A stretch of DNA of 64,000 bases, taken from the NCBI RefSeq assembly GCF_001754075.1, contig NZ_MIEH01000020.1, positions 1-64,000 on the forward strand, in the 5' to 3' direction. The translations under genes and the position numbers were made by a program. The stretch comes from Merdimonas faecis. GTDB lineage: Bacteria > Bacillota > Clostridia > Lachnospirales > Lachnospiraceae. The notes below the pieces were generated by a model. The model was not told the origin of the DNA. It did not search any database and was given only the letters and a program-made list of their open reading frames with translations. Positions 25,493 through 33,956 of the stretch are shown one piece after another. Every line of letters begins with the position of its first letter. Position 1 is the stretch's first letter.

Positions 25493-25830
25493 CTCTATTT
25501 TTTATATATAGTATAAATTCTACAACATGTAGTATAACACAGAAATATAGAATGTGATGTCGAAATTTCTGTATGAGTATAGCCATTATTTTTTCCATAA
25601 AAAAACATCTTACAGATTCTTTATTACAAAGAGATTATCTCTGAATATTTAGTTCCTTGACAACTTCACATCTGCCCCGGTGGTCATAGAGGCGCTGTAG
25701 ATAGTATAGCATTTTGCGTGCCTGCAGCTTAATCCTGGCATAGCCAGCCCTGATACGTGGCTTTAAGAAAGGCATAGGAACTGAACCGGCGGCAGCTCTT
25801 TTGAATCTTACATAAGAGTGAGGTGTTTTT
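25493..25830. other. Intergenic region before the excisionase gene
   Basis: 338 bp between divergent genes. Near 25515-25540 there is a short inverted repeat (CTACA...TGTAG) close to -10-like TATACT boxes for the KAP gene. The part from 25640 to 25830 is GC-richer and open on the minus strand for 75 codons, without a ribosome site. No confident gene is seen. Confidence 0.4.
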
Positions 25831-26037
25831 TTGAATAAACAAATAAACCCCGATGATTTCAAGGCTTATTCTGTGCTGGAGATCTCACAGATGCTTGGAG
25901 TCGGAAAAACAAAGACCAGAGAAATGCTTGACAGCGGAATCCTGCCGGTAACAAAAATCGGAAGACAGTATTTCACATCTCCTTCATCCATACAAAACTT
26001 CCTAAAGAAAAATATCGGAAAAGAATTGTATTTTTAG
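25831..26037 (+). CDS. Excisionase-family DNA-binding protein
   Basis: 68 residues, apparently starting at a TTG after GTGAGGTG. The winged-helix region AYSVLEISQMLGVGKTKTREMLDSGILPVTKIGRQYFTSPSSIQNFL matches MerR-like excisionase (Xis) proteins. It is encoded directly upstream of the integrase, the normal order in integrative elements, and should direct the integrase toward excision. Confidence 0.88.
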   Translation: MNKQINPDDFKAYSVLEISQMLGVGKTKTREMLDSGILPVTKIGRQYFTSPSSIQNFLKKNIGKELYF

Positions 26038-26051
26038 GATACGCCAAAGGA

Positions 26052-26080
26052 TTGCCACAGATATAGATCTATATTACAAT
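26052..26080 (+). promoter_or_regulatory. Integrase promoter with perfect 14-bp palindrome
   Basis: TTGCCA (26052-26057), 17-bp spacer, TACAAT (26075-26080). The spacer holds ATATAGATCTATAT (26061-26074), a perfect palindrome suited to repressor binding between -35 and -10. Confidence 0.7.
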
Positions 26081-26128
26081 AGACCCATACCTTAGTTGGC
26101 ACGATTTTGGCTCTGAAAGGAGTAAATC

Positions 26129-27337
26129 ATGGCAACAACTACGAAAGGTACACAGCAAAAACGACGATCCAAGGGTGATGGATCCATTTTTAAGAATAAG
26201 AGAGGAGGTTGGACAGCCCGGTATCGAAAAAAAGGGCTGCCGGATAAAGAATTTAACGCACCCACCAAAGGAGAAGCAAAAAAGCTGCTGGATGAATGGA
26301 AGGTAAAGATTGCGATTCAAGACGCAATCACCACTAATATCAAAGTCTGCGACTATGCTCAGAAATATCTTTTCCGCAAACTCCTATGTGTAGAGGCTGG
26401 CAACTATAAACAAAGTAGCTTGGATCGCCTGGAAAGAACCTATAATACACATATACGAGATACCGACGCAGCAAAAAAATCTTTCACGAACCTGACTGCA
26501 GATGATATAACCCAGACAATCAATGCAAAGAAAGAAGAATTAAGCTATTCATCCCTAAAGAAAATCTATCTCTTTTGGTCTGCATTGATTAGACACGCGA
26601 AAGATACGGGCGAACTTCCGCAGAATTATTCCATCATGAAGTCCGTCATTATGCCTACCGAAAATTCACTGATAGTGGAAACAAAGGAAATTCAAATCAT
26701 TGACGCTAAAGATATCCCCATTATTGAGGAAATCGCAATGATGCCAAGTCCGAATCGGAATGAACAGTTCCTATACCGCTATGGACCTGCTATTGTATTT
26801 CTTTTGCACACAGGTCTTAGAGGCGGCGAACTTCTAGGTCTGGGAAGGACAAAAATTCTATGGCGGGATAAACGTCGCTGTGTCAAAATTGATCGGACAT
26901 TGAACCGTGTAAAAAATCGTGACAAAGGAACAACAGCAAAAACGAAACTTGTTTTGACAGCTCCAAAATACCCCAATAGTGAAAGGATTGTCCCGTTAAA
27001 CAAGAAAGCAGACTTCTGTCTGCAATGTATGCTGGATTTGTATGACACAAATTATTTTGATAGCGATCTGATTCTTACAACCCAGAATCATCTCAGTCCA
27101 ACACTACAGAATTTGCGGAATACACTGATAAAAATATGTCGTCGGGCTGGTATACAGGAATACTCTTTACATGCCTTAAGACATACATTTGCAACTAATA
27201 TCGTCCGCAACACAACAAACATGGGGGAACTAAAAGATGCTGCCGAATTGCTGGGAGACAGTTATGAAGTAATTTTAAAAACTTACTTCCATACTGACAC
27301 GCAAAAGAAAATGGCATTGGTCGATGCAATCGCATAG
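26129..27337 (+). CDS. int: Tyrosine integrase of the mobile element
   Basis: 402 residues. An N-terminal arm-binding part (WTARYRKKGLPDKEFNAPTKGEA) is followed by a core-binding domain (about 70-170) and the catalytic domain. Catalytic residues are Arg231 (HTGLRGGELLGL), His348 and Arg351 (HALRHTFATN) and Tyr386 (KTYFHT). Where most family members have Gly-His before the Tyr, this protein has Gly-Asp (LLGDSYEV), which is unusual. The start follows GAAAGGAG. The gene runs toward tRNA-Cys, the probable integration target, and is followed by direct repeats that look like arm sites. Confidence 0.93.
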   Translation: MATTTKGTQQKRRSKGDGSIFKNKRGGWTARYRKKGLPDKEFNAPTKGEAKKLLDEWKVKIAIQDAITTNIKVCDYAQKYLFRKLLCVEAGNYKQSSLDRLERTYNTHIRDTDAAKKSFTNLTADDITQTINAKKEELSYSSLKKIYLFWSALIRHAKDTGELPQNYSIMKSVIMPTENSLIVETKEIQIIDAKDIPIIEEIAMMPSPNRNEQFLYRYGPAIVFLLHTGLRGGELLGLGRTKILWRDKRRCVKIDRTLNRVKNRDKGTTAKTKLVLTAPKYPNSERIVPLNKKADFCLQCMLDLYDTNYFDSDLILTTQNHLSPTLQNLRNTLIKICRRAGIQEYSLHALRHTFATNIVRNTTNMGELKDAAELLGDSYEVILKTYFHTDTQKKMALVDAIA

Positions 27338-27340
27338 TGT

Positions 27341-27364
27341 CCACCTTATGAACCACCTTATGAA
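27341..27364. repeat. Tandem 12-bp repeats beside the integrase gene
   Basis: CCACCTTATGAA occurs twice in tandem (27341-27352, 27353-27364), with a partial third copy CCACCTTATTT at 27480-27490. They lie between the integrase stop and tRNA-Cys, where arm-type integrase sites are expected. Confidence 0.6.
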
Positions 27365-27507
27365 ACGATTTTATTCGATTTTAAGCGGTTTCTAGCGATT
27401 ACAAATTTGAAACTTTTTAATTGAAATTAGAACGAACAAGGTAAACATTAAAAATTTTTTCGTTGGTCTAAAAAATCTGCCACCTTATTTTTTTAAGCGT
27501 CATAAAA

Positions 27508-27542
27508 CAAAAAAAGAACCCGAAAAACCTTGATTTTCCGGG
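27508..27542 (-). terminator. Terminator of tRNA-Cys
   Basis: CCCGAAAA (27519-27526) pairs with TTTTCCGGG (27534-27542) with one bulge. On the minus strand the stem is followed by TTCTTTTTTT. It lies 10 bp beyond the tRNA 3' end. Confidence 0.8.
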
Positions 27543-27551
27543 CTTTTTGAG

Positions 27552-27623
27552 AGGCGCAGACCGGATTTGAACCGGTGCATCAGGGTGTTGCAGACCCATG
27601 CCTTACCGCTTGGCTACTGCGCC
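27552..27623 (-). tRNA. tRNA-Cys (anticodon GCA)
   Basis: The 7-bp acceptor stem GGCGCAG/CTGCGCC, anticodon loop CTGCAAC and T arm ACCGG-TTCAAAT-CCGGT are all present; CCA is not encoded. The first pair of the anticodon stem is a T-T mismatch. Its 3' end faces the integrase gene, so it is the likely attachment gene of the element. Confidence 0.93.
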
Positions 27624-27686
27624 ATCATTGAAGGATTTTGCTATATAGTTGTCAATATATTGGCACTTATCAAATGGTGTGAGGCT

Positions 27687-27726
27687 GGTGTTGCAGACCC
27701 ATGCCTTACCACTTGGCTACTGCGCC
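27687..27726 (-). pseudogene. Truncated second tRNA-Cys (5' half)
   Basis: 40 bp match the 5' half of tRNA-Cys, from the acceptor strand to just past the anticodon loop, with one difference in the D loop. The 3' half is missing. It lies between the tRNA promoter and the complete gene, 63 bp upstream of it. It looks like an integration or excision scar, or a decayed tandem tRNA. Confidence 0.85.
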
Positions 27727-27756
27727 GCGGTGTTCCGCTTCCTGCGGAACACTCAT

Positions 27757-27785
27757 ATTATAGCAAACTCCATCTCTTTCGTCAA
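27757..27785 (-). promoter_or_regulatory. tRNA promoter
   Basis: On the minus strand TTGACG (27785-27780), 17 bp, TATAAT (27762-27757), the strongest consensus promoter seen here. A GTGTTCCGC/GCGGAACAC hairpin (27730-27752) lies between it and the truncated tRNA copy. Confidence 0.88.
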
Positions 27786-27796
27786 TGAAAAGATTC

Positions 27797-28694
27797 TTAT
27801 ACTTTTTGATTCTGTTTTCCGTAATACTGTTCTCTGGCGAACCTGTTCAGGGATTCCCCGTCGAAAGGAACAACGATCACTTTACTGGCATGGCCGTCAT
27901 TTCCTTTATCTTCCTCCTTTGGAAGATCCAGTACCGAAAAGGTCATAGCCTTCACAACCCCCTCTTCTAAATATACCCCGGGACGCTCTATTTTATTCCA
28001 TCTATTGACCACATCTGAATCCTCGTATCTGATAAAATCACGGAGAGGGCTGTAGGCGATGCCATCCGCCAGCTTCCAGCCGTCCACTCCATTTTCCGAA
28101 ATGATATAAAAGGCGGTTCTGGCGCTCCACTGGTTCACCACGCAGTGGTACAGCCCGCCGCTGTACCAAAGTACCGGATCCTCCATGTTCTCCGTTGGCA
28201 GACCTTTTATTTCCGGCCAGATATTTTCATGTCTCAGGTGAAATGTATCCAGAATACTCCCCTCGCACAGGGCGATGAGACCGTCTCTGTTCAGCAGCTC
28301 ATAAACACCGTCCGGTCTTAGGATGATACAGATCTTTCTGATCATACGGCCCATACAGGTGATCACTTACCGCCTCGACCGCCAGGGAGCCGCTCCACCC
28401 TCCTGTTCCATTGACCTTTTCAAAACCGTCCGCCTCATCCCAGCGGCTGGCGAACATATGATATTTGCCACAGCCGTCCTTATCATACAGGATAGTGCCG
28501 TCCCAATATGTATAATTCACCTTTCCGGTTATGGCAGGATCCTCCAGCACTTTATCTTCCAGCCCGTTATCCTGGTCTCTTGGAAGGACATGTTCCGCAC
28601 CCCAGCAGTCCCCGGTCAGCTGCCCGGTCACAGGCACAGGGAGAAAGCAGTCCATAAATTGTTTGATTTCCGTTCTTACAAAACCGCTCATCAT
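27797..28694 (-). pseudogene. Frameshifted glycoside-hydrolase-like gene
   Basis: Two overlapping frames read one protein. Codons from 28694 give an N-terminal part ending near SDHLYGPYDQKDLYHP, and another frame from about 28360 continues with YELLNRDGLIALCEG through ENIWPEIKGLPTENMEDP to 27797. The combined sequence (YWDGTILYDKDGCGKYHMFASRWDE, EDPVLWYSGGLYHCVVNQW) resembles five-bladed beta-propeller glycosidases of the GH43/GH117 type. The shift lies near 28300-28330. The start also overlaps the stop of the LUD gene. Confidence 0.75.
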
Positions 28695-29332
28695 CAGAAC
28701 CCCAGCGCCTCATCTACCAGGATAACCTTGATCCTGCCCTTGATCTTTGAAAATCTCGTGATCAGGATCTGGCAGCAGATAGTGTCCGGCGATTTGCAGT
28801 CGTAACACATTCCATTCTTTGAGCAGGGCGTATCCAGGCCAAATCTTTGCGTGTTGATGGGAGCCGCCTCATTTCTTGCTCTGGAATACGCATCTTCCAG
28901 GCTTTTGACCACCTTATTCATCCCCGCGATCACCAATACCGTCCTGGGCCCCGCCGCAATTGCAGACACCCGGTTTGCAAAGCCATCCACATTGATCATC
29001 TCTCCGTCTTCTGTAACCGCATTGGCGCTGGTCAGGAAAAAGTCACAGTCATAGGCCGCAAGCTCTGCCGCTCTTTTTTCCTCCGGATTTTTCGCCGCAT
29101 CCCGATTATAAACTTTGTAATTTCCTGAACATACCGCCTCCTTCAGACCGATTTCCGCTATCGTCATCGATCCTCCCCAGGAAAGACTGCTGCCCTCCGG
29201 AATTAATTCCAGCGCCTTCTTCAGCGCCTCCTCCTTTGTCTCTGCATAATACCCTTCCATATTCCGGGATTCCAGTCCTCTGATCACCCGATCTCCCAGC
29301 AGCCGGTTCCTCTTTACCCGATTTTCATTCAT
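28694..29332 (-). CDS. LUD-domain (LutC-like) protein
   Basis: 212 residues of the LUD (DUF162) family. LIPEGSSLSWGGSMTIAEIGL, then CDFFLTSANAVTEDGEMINVDGFANRVSAIAAGPRTVLVIAGMNKV, is the family core. A C-terminal Cys cluster (DTPCSKNGMCYDCKSPDTICC) may bind metal. Related proteins take part in lactate oxidation with LutA and LutB, but neither is encoded here, so the substrate is open. The promoter region carries an extended -10 TGATATAAT at about 29394 and two DnaA-box-like sites. Confidence 0.88.
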   Translation of the reverse strand: MNENRVKRNRLLGDRVIRGLESRNMEGYYAETKEEALKKALELIPEGSSLSWGGSMTIAEIGLKEAVCSGNYKVYNRDAAKNPEEKRAAELAAYDCDFFLTSANAVTEDGEMINVDGFANRVSAIAAGPRTVLVIAGMNKVVKSLEDAYSRARNEAAPINTQRFGLDTPCSKNGMCYDCKSPDTICCQILITRFSKIKGRIKVILVDEALGF

Positions 29333-29405
29333 ATGTCTGTCCTCCTTTTCCCAAACAGGTTATCACCTATTGAATCTCTGCATTTATGCAACCATTATAT
29401 CACAA

Positions 29406-29426
29406 TTATCCCCATAGTTATCCACA
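29406..29426. promoter_or_regulatory. Two DnaA-box-like sites at the LUD promoter
   Basis: TTATCCCCA (29406-29414) and TTATCCACA (29418-29426; consensus DnaA box) lie 12 bp apart on the plus strand, immediately upstream of the LUD -10 box. They may be DnaA-responsive or chance matches. Confidence 0.35.
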
Positions 29427-29450
29427 CACTTTCCCAAAAATCGTGGAAAA

Positions 29451-29500
29451 CTTCAATTGGGGACGGGGGATTTTTAAAAATCCCCCGTCCCCAATTGAAG
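29451..29500. repeat. 50-bp perfect palindrome overlapping a gene end
   Basis: Each 25-bp arm reads CTTCAATTGGGGACGGGG then GATTTTT, with no mismatch and no loop. It supplies the last codons and the stop of the PucR gene. It shares GGGGACG ends with the palindrome at 54867-54907, suggesting one dispersed repeat family. Confidence 0.9.
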
Positions 29501-30613
29501 GATATAAAACGCCACCAAAATCCGTACCCGGTTTTCATTATTCAAAATATCGTACCCCAATACTTCCTTGATGGTGTTCAGTTTATATGTCAATGTGTTT
29601 TTATGACAGTACAGTGCCTTTGCGGTACAGATCGTGCTGCAGTCATTCTCAAAATAGGCTCTTAGAATTTTCATGTAGTCTGTTCCCTGCTCTTTGTCAT
29701 ATGCAACCAGCTTCCCCAGTACCTCCTCGACAAAATCCGGGTAAATCCCCGGATCCTTAATGTCAGTAAGAATCTTATAAATCCCCAGTTCATCGTACAC
29801 CAGAAAATTTTTGGGGATGGTGGTCTTTGTAAGCTGATAGGCTGTATACGCATTTTCATAGGAGCGGTGAATATCTTTCAGACGATTTACCGTGGTTCCC
29901 GCACCAATATAAAGATTCGGATCCTCCCGGCACAGCTCATAAAATTCCTTCTGCAGCCATTCTCCCCGGTAACCGGCCGCCAGAACGATCAGTCTTCCCT
30001 CCTCTTCGTACACGATGGTTCTCTTCAGACGGAAATGCAGGGTTCTCTGAATCGCTTCCAGAAGCTCGTTCCCTTTTTCCGTATCGTAAGTGTGGCAGCT
30101 TATGATGATCACCGTATAGGAACTGTCCCTGGAAAACCCGTTCCGCTCCAGATGGTTCAGATAAAGCTCTTCATTATCCGGATAAAATATGGCATTCTTC
30201 AGCGCCGCGATCAGGTTTGTCTCCCTCTGTTCATTTTTCAGCAGGATCTCTGAAAATTTGCGCATAATATCAATATACGGCGTATTTCCTGATGCGGAAA
30301 ACAGCGGGAATCTTCGCTCATTACACCAGTCGATCACCTTCTGCGGAAATACCTTCCCCTCCTCCAGTGCCAGGATCACACCGCCAGCTCCCGCCCGGTC
30401 CATAGCCCTCAGAAATTCCTCCAGCCATTCCTCGGAGTTGTAATTCAGTCCCGAATTAAATACCAGTTCATCCCCGTACAAAAATTTTGCATGTTCGCTT
30501 CCTTCCACCATATGAACCCAACTGATCTTCCGGTCAAAACAGGACTTTGTATGAAGCTTCACCTCGTACTCTGGCCGGATTTCATGATACAAATACTGTA
30601 ATTCTACTGCCAT
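29474..30613 (-). CDS. PucR-family transcriptional regulator
   Basis: 379 residues. The N-terminal half corresponds to the PucR-type sensor region (IDWCNERRFPLFSASGNTPYIDI). The middle has a GGDEF-like CdaR fold (NLYIGAGTTVNRLKDIHRSYENAYTA). The C-terminal helix-turn-helix is LRAYFENDCSTICTAKALYCHKNTLTYKLNTIKEVLG. Such regulators control purine, sugar-acid or amino-acid catabolic genes; the target here may be the LUD gene or the damaged glycosidase. The last eight codons and stop lie in the 50-bp palindrome. Confidence 0.9.
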   Translation of the reverse strand: MAVELQYLYHEIRPEYEVKLHTKSCFDRKISWVHMVEGSEHAKFLYGDELVFNSGLNYNSEEWLEEFLRAMDRAGAGGVILALEEGKVFPQKVIDWCNERRFPLFSASGNTPYIDIMRKFSEILLKNEQRETNLIAALKNAIFYPDNEELYLNHLERNGFSRDSSYTVIIISCHTYDTEKGNELLEAIQRTLHFRLKRTIVYEEEGRLIVLAAGYRGEWLQKEFYELCREDPNLYIGAGTTVNRLKDIHRSYENAYTAYQLTKTTIPKNFLVYDELGIYKILTDIKDPGIYPDFVEEVLGKLVAYDKEQGTDYMKILRAYFENDCSTICTAKALYCHKNTLTYKLNTIKEVLGYDILNNENRVRILVAFYILQLGTGDF

Positions 30614-30792
30614 TTTCCGCCCTCCTTTCTATTTAGAATACCATTTTTGTGCTCGAAGCACAATTATTTTGCAAATCTCTGTACCAAAAAAATATTTCCA
30701 AAGGTTATTCTCTGTGATATATTGTAATCGAAATACAAAACAAGTATTTGTACCCCGAATCTTTGTATTTCCATCACAATCTCTAGAATAAA

Positions 30793-30824
30793 AAAATGCG
30801 GCGTGTAAATACACGCCGCATTTT
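30793..30824 (-). terminator. Terminator after the metallopeptidase gene
   Basis: Perfect 14-bp arms (30793-30806, 30811-30824) with a 4-base loop. The minus strand continues with TTTTTTATT. Confidence 0.92.
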
Positions 30825-30864
30825 CGTATCCTTAATATTCTGGTATTCTGCTCACATCCCAGAG

Positions 30865-31473
30865 TCACTTTCCACCCTCTTCTCTGAGGATGCGCCTTCT
30901 CTCCCTCCAGTCCGGCAGGCACGCTTCTACATACGCCCAGAACCCGGGACCATGTCCAGGCTCCAGCAGATGACACAGCTCATGAACTACTACATACTCC
31001 AGACATTCCTCCGGATACAGGGCAAGCCTTGTATTGATCCTGATCCTTCCGGTATCCACCGTACAGCTTCCCCACCGGGTTTTCATCTCCCGCAGGATCC
31101 ATTTCTTTGCGTGAACCTTCAGTACCGGTTCCCACCGGCGCGCATAGAAAAGAACTCTTGCAAGCAATATTTCCTGCTCTTCCGGGGATATCCTCCGTCC
31201 GGCTCCCTTTCCCTTCCCCGCACCTTCTCCTCTGCTGACATCCGAAAAAGCCTTGCGTACTTTCTCCTGATTTTTCCGGATCCACGCTTCCTTGCTTTCC
31301 AGAAATTTCCGGATGCTGGAAACATCTGCCAGCGGAGGCGCCGTCACCAACACTCTTCCATCGGGCGGCTTGATATAAAGATTGATATTTTTTACCTTCC
31401 GATACTCCAGAGTTACAGAAATCCCTCCTATGTTCAGCTCTCTGGACGGTATTTCAGATGCTTTCCTTCTCAC
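30865..31473 (-). CDS. YgjP-like zinc metallopeptidase (DUF45/M48-like)
   Basis: 202 residues. The N-terminal beta-rich part (VTLEYRKVKNINLYIKPPDGRVLVTAP) and central WGSCTVDTGRIRINTRLALYPEECLEYVVVHELCHLLEPGHGPGFW are typical of the YgjP family. The HELCH motif and the following HGPGFW supply zinc ligands. No membrane segment is seen, so it is probably cytoplasmic. It is encoded 24 bp after the YczE gene as a two-gene operon closed by a strong terminator. Confidence 0.9.
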   Translation of the reverse strand: MRRKASEIPSRELNIGGISVTLEYRKVKNINLYIKPPDGRVLVTAPPLADVSSIRKFLESKEAWIRKNQEKVRKAFSDVSRGEGAGKGKGAGRRISPEEQEILLARVLFYARRWEPVLKVHAKKWILREMKTRWGSCTVDTGRIRINTRLALYPEECLEYVVVHELCHLLEPGHGPGFWAYVEACLPDWRERRRILREEGGK

Positions 31474-31497
31474 GTAACCACTTCCTTATCCCTGTCC

Positions 31498-32256
31498 CTA
31501 TGCCTCCTGTACCCCGGAAAGCTCCGCCATCTTCTCATAAGTAAAATGATTAAAAACTGCAATGGACCGTCCGACGCCAATCACCGCCAGCACCGTCCCG
31601 ATGCCGACGCCAACCAGTCCTCCGGCCAGCAAAAGCCCTACCAGCGTACTGATGGTAATATTCAAAAGGTCAAAACAATTCTTGGTAAATCCCACACTTT
31701 TGTGTGCACAATCTGCAATCGCCTGTACAATCCCATCTCCCGGATTTGGGATGATACGCATATTCAAGGACATGGCTGCCCCGATCCCCGTCAGAATAAT
31801 TGCAACGATCAGCACAAGGAGCCGCAGGACATAGCTCCCCGGCGTATTCTCCCCTTCTCCAAACTGTGGAATATAGTCCGAAAATACATTCAGGAACCTT
31901 GTAAAAACAAGACTCAGCGGGAGCTGCAGGACATCCATCAAAAGAACCAGGCGCCGGTCTGTCCGCCCTGCATTTTTCAGTGCCTGCCCCTCCATGCTTT
32001 CATATCTGCTGATCCTGACCATATGGAGTATGATCTCTATTAGCACAAAAACCCCGTAAATCACAAACGTCATATCTCCGAAATTCTTCCCCATGACCAC
32101 CGACAGGCTGTATGAAACCGATATGATCGCCGAAACCCCCAGGCCCGCTTTCGTATTCAACGTAAGCCCCAGTGCCAGGATCAGAAGACCAGCCACATAA
32201 AAAAATATCCGGAATCCCAGCTGCTTTCTTCCTTCAGATGTCTTCCCTGTTGTCAA
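31498..32256 (-). CDS. YczE/YyaS/YitT-family membrane protein
   Basis: 252 residues with five to six predicted transmembrane helices. The first helix region FYVAGLLILALGLTLNTKAGLGVSAIISVSYSLS is the typical family start, and NPGDGIVQAIADCAHKSVGFTKNCFDL follows in the middle. The transport or sensing role of this family is not established. It is co-transcribed with the YgjP-like peptidase gene. Confidence 0.88.
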   Translation of the reverse strand: MTTGKTSEGRKQLGFRIFFYVAGLLILALGLTLNTKAGLGVSAIISVSYSLSVVMGKNFGDMTFVIYGVFVLIEIILHMVRISRYESMEGQALKNAGRTDRRLVLLMDVLQLPLSLVFTRFLNVFSDYIPQFGEGENTPGSYVLRLLVLIVAIILTGIGAAMSLNMRIIPNPGDGIVQAIADCAHKSVGFTKNCFDLLNITISTLVGLLLAGGLVGVGIGTVLAVIGVGRSIAVFNHFTYEKMAELSGVQEA

Positions 32257-32398
32257 TCTATTCCCTTCTTCCCTGAACTATTCTTTGTTCTGCGGCTGCA
32301 GTTTTTTCTGTTCTCCGTACCCACAACGATTCTATTGTATCATATTTGTGCCTCATGCATAATACCTTTCCGTTTTCTTCCTTCTCCTGCCCGCATGA

Positions 32399-32445
32399 GC
32401 AGCGGCCGCCGCAAAGTCCGAAAGGACTCCGCTGACGGCCGCTGC
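32399..32445 (-). terminator. Terminator after the HPr-like gene
   Basis: GCAGCGGCCG (32399-32408) pairs with CGGCCGCTGC (32436-32445), with an inner AGTCC/GGACT hairpin. It lies about 25 bp beyond the stop of the leftward HPr-like gene. Confidence 0.75.
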
Positions 32446-32469
32446 CAGGTTTTATATAAAGAAAAGGGG

Positions 32470-32703
32470 TTACAGATAATCCTGTACCTCCGCCAGCAGC
32501 TGTTCTGTTGACGGAGAAGGCGTCGAATAAATCCGGAGGGATAATCTGTCTGCTTTACTGATTTCAATGGTGCCAAGTAACGATTTTGCATCCACGATGT
32601 GATTGCCGCTGATCAGATCCATCTGAAACGGATACTGATTCACGATTTTTACAAATTCAACGGCATCTTCTGTACGCTGAAAATTTACAGGAACTTTGAT
32701 CAT
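32470..32703 (-). CDS. HPr-like protein lacking the active-site histidine
   Basis: 77 residues from the ATG at 32703, after AAAGGAGAG. AVEFVKIVNQYPFQMDLISG and VDAKSLLGTIEISKADRLSLRI follow the HPr fold and include the Ser46-equivalent Ser of AKSLLG. The GLHTRPA loop with catalytic His15 is replaced (NFQRTEDA). It therefore cannot act as a PTS phosphocarrier; a regulatory role like Crh is possible. A second such gene lies at 40078-40311. Confidence 0.8.
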   Translation of the reverse strand: MIKVPVNFQRTEDAVEFVKIVNQYPFQMDLISGNHIVDAKSLLGTIEISKADRLSLRIYSTPSPSTEQLLAEVQDYL

Positions 32704-32901
32704 CGGTTTTCTCTCCTTTCTACCATTATTATACAAACATCCCTTCTAAAAGGTTAGACCGATGATTGCAGAAAACCCGTCTTTTTTTGCCATCAATCCT
32801 CACCCTCAAAAAATTCTGTCTTTTTTGTCGAAAAACAGAACAAAATCTGAAAAAATGTGTTATAGTGGAATCAGAACCCGTCGCCTAACAGAAAAAGGGA
32901 T

Positions 32902-33903
32902 GTGAGACATTTGAATAAAGATCTATTAGAATATCTTGAAAAAGTAAATGCACAGGAAGAACAGATTCTCAGACACGAGAAACCTGTGCTTTCTTATTTT
33001 GTAAAGGGCGAAAACAGTACCGTCTTCGACTCCGGCACTGTCATGGCCCCCATGACTATGATCGACATCTTAAAGCAGCCAAGATTTGTTCCCCTGCCGG
33101 ATCACAGCCACAATTATCTGGAGCTGATCTATATGTGCAGCGGCTCCACTACTCATATTATCAATACACGCTCTGAGCTGACCCTCAAAGAAGACGAGCT
33201 CCTCTTTCTTCCACAGGGAACTTCTCATTCCGTCAGCGCGGCCGGATATCATGATATCTCCGTCAGCTTTGCCATTCTCCCTGCTTTCCTGCAGTATCCT
33301 CTGAGTATGCTCCGGGAAGACACGCTTCTTCGCCGATTTATCCTACAGGTCTCCGAGAACGACAAAACAGAATTTGAATTTTTGCATTTTCATCTGCAGG
33401 ATATGCCCGAAGCAAAAAACCTCCTGGAAAATATGACCAGAATCCTGCTGAAAAGGCGCAGAAACAGCCGGCAGATCCTGCAGGCCACTATGGGGGTGCT
33501 GCTTCTGGACCTGTCAGGCCGGACCTACAAGATCACGGTAGGATCCCCCTCTTCTTATGAAGAGAAAATCGTACTGGATGCGCTTCGTTATATCGAAACA
33601 GAGTACCAGACTGCCAGTCTTGCGGATTTCTGTGAACGGCAGGGCAAACCTGATTATTATATCAGCCGTCTCATGAAACGATACTTTCCTTATACATTTA
33701 CCCAGTATCTGCAGAAACGTCGTCTCCTGCAGGCTGCCTATCTGTTGACCGAAACAAAGGATCCCATTGAATCCATCATCCTGGATATCGGATATGAAAA
33801 CTCCAGTCATTTCCATCGGCTTTTCAAAACCACCTATGGAATGACACCTAAAGAGTACCGTAAACGATTTACCATGACAGAATGGCCCATGTTTGACGCT
33901 TAA
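32902..33903 (+). CDS. AraC-family transcriptional regulator
   Basis: 333 residues starting at a GTG; a TTG three codons on is possible. The N-terminal cupin sensor includes PDHSHNYLELIYMCSG and LTLKEDELLFLPQGTSHSV. The C-terminal double helix-turn-helix is YIETEYQTASLADFCERQGKPDYYISRLMKRYF with IILDIGYENSSHFHRLFKTTYGMTPKEYRKRF. No neighbouring sugar genes are transcribed with it, so the regulon is unknown. It ends in a strong terminator. Confidence 0.92.
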   Translation: MRHLNKDLLEYLEKVNAQEEQILRHEKPVLSYFVKGENSTVFDSGTVMAPMTMIDILKQPRFVPLPDHSHNYLELIYMCSGSTTHIINTRSELTLKEDELLFLPQGTSHSVSAAGYHDISVSFAILPAFLQYPLSMLREDTLLRRFILQVSENDKTEFEFLHFHLQDMPEAKNLLENMTRILLKRRRNSRQILQATMGVLLLDLSGRTYKITVGSPSSYEEKIVLDALRYIETEYQTASLADFCERQGKPDYYISRLMKRYFPYTFTQYLQKRRLLQAAYLLTETKDPIESIILDIGYENSSHFHRLFKTTYGMTPKEYRKRFTMTEWPMFDA

Positions 33904-33946
33904 AAAAACACGGCAGGAACAGATGGAAGTCCTGCCGTGTTTTTTT
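33902..33946. terminator. Bidirectional terminator
   Basis: 17-bp arms (33902-33918, 33930-33946) with A-run and T-run ends and an 11-base loop. It serves the AraC gene (plus) and the DUF1934 gene (minus). Confidence 0.95.
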
Positions 33947-33956
33947 ATTTTATCTC

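Noticed and set aside
25635-25862. 75-codon minus-strand frame upstream of the excisionase gene
   Set aside because: Although its C-terminal part looks protein-like, it overlaps the excisionase start antisense and lacks a ribosome site; it could only be an old remnant.
29406-29426. Replication origin based on DnaA boxes
   Set aside because: Only two boxes are present, without an AT-rich unwinding region or dnaA/dnaN neighbours.
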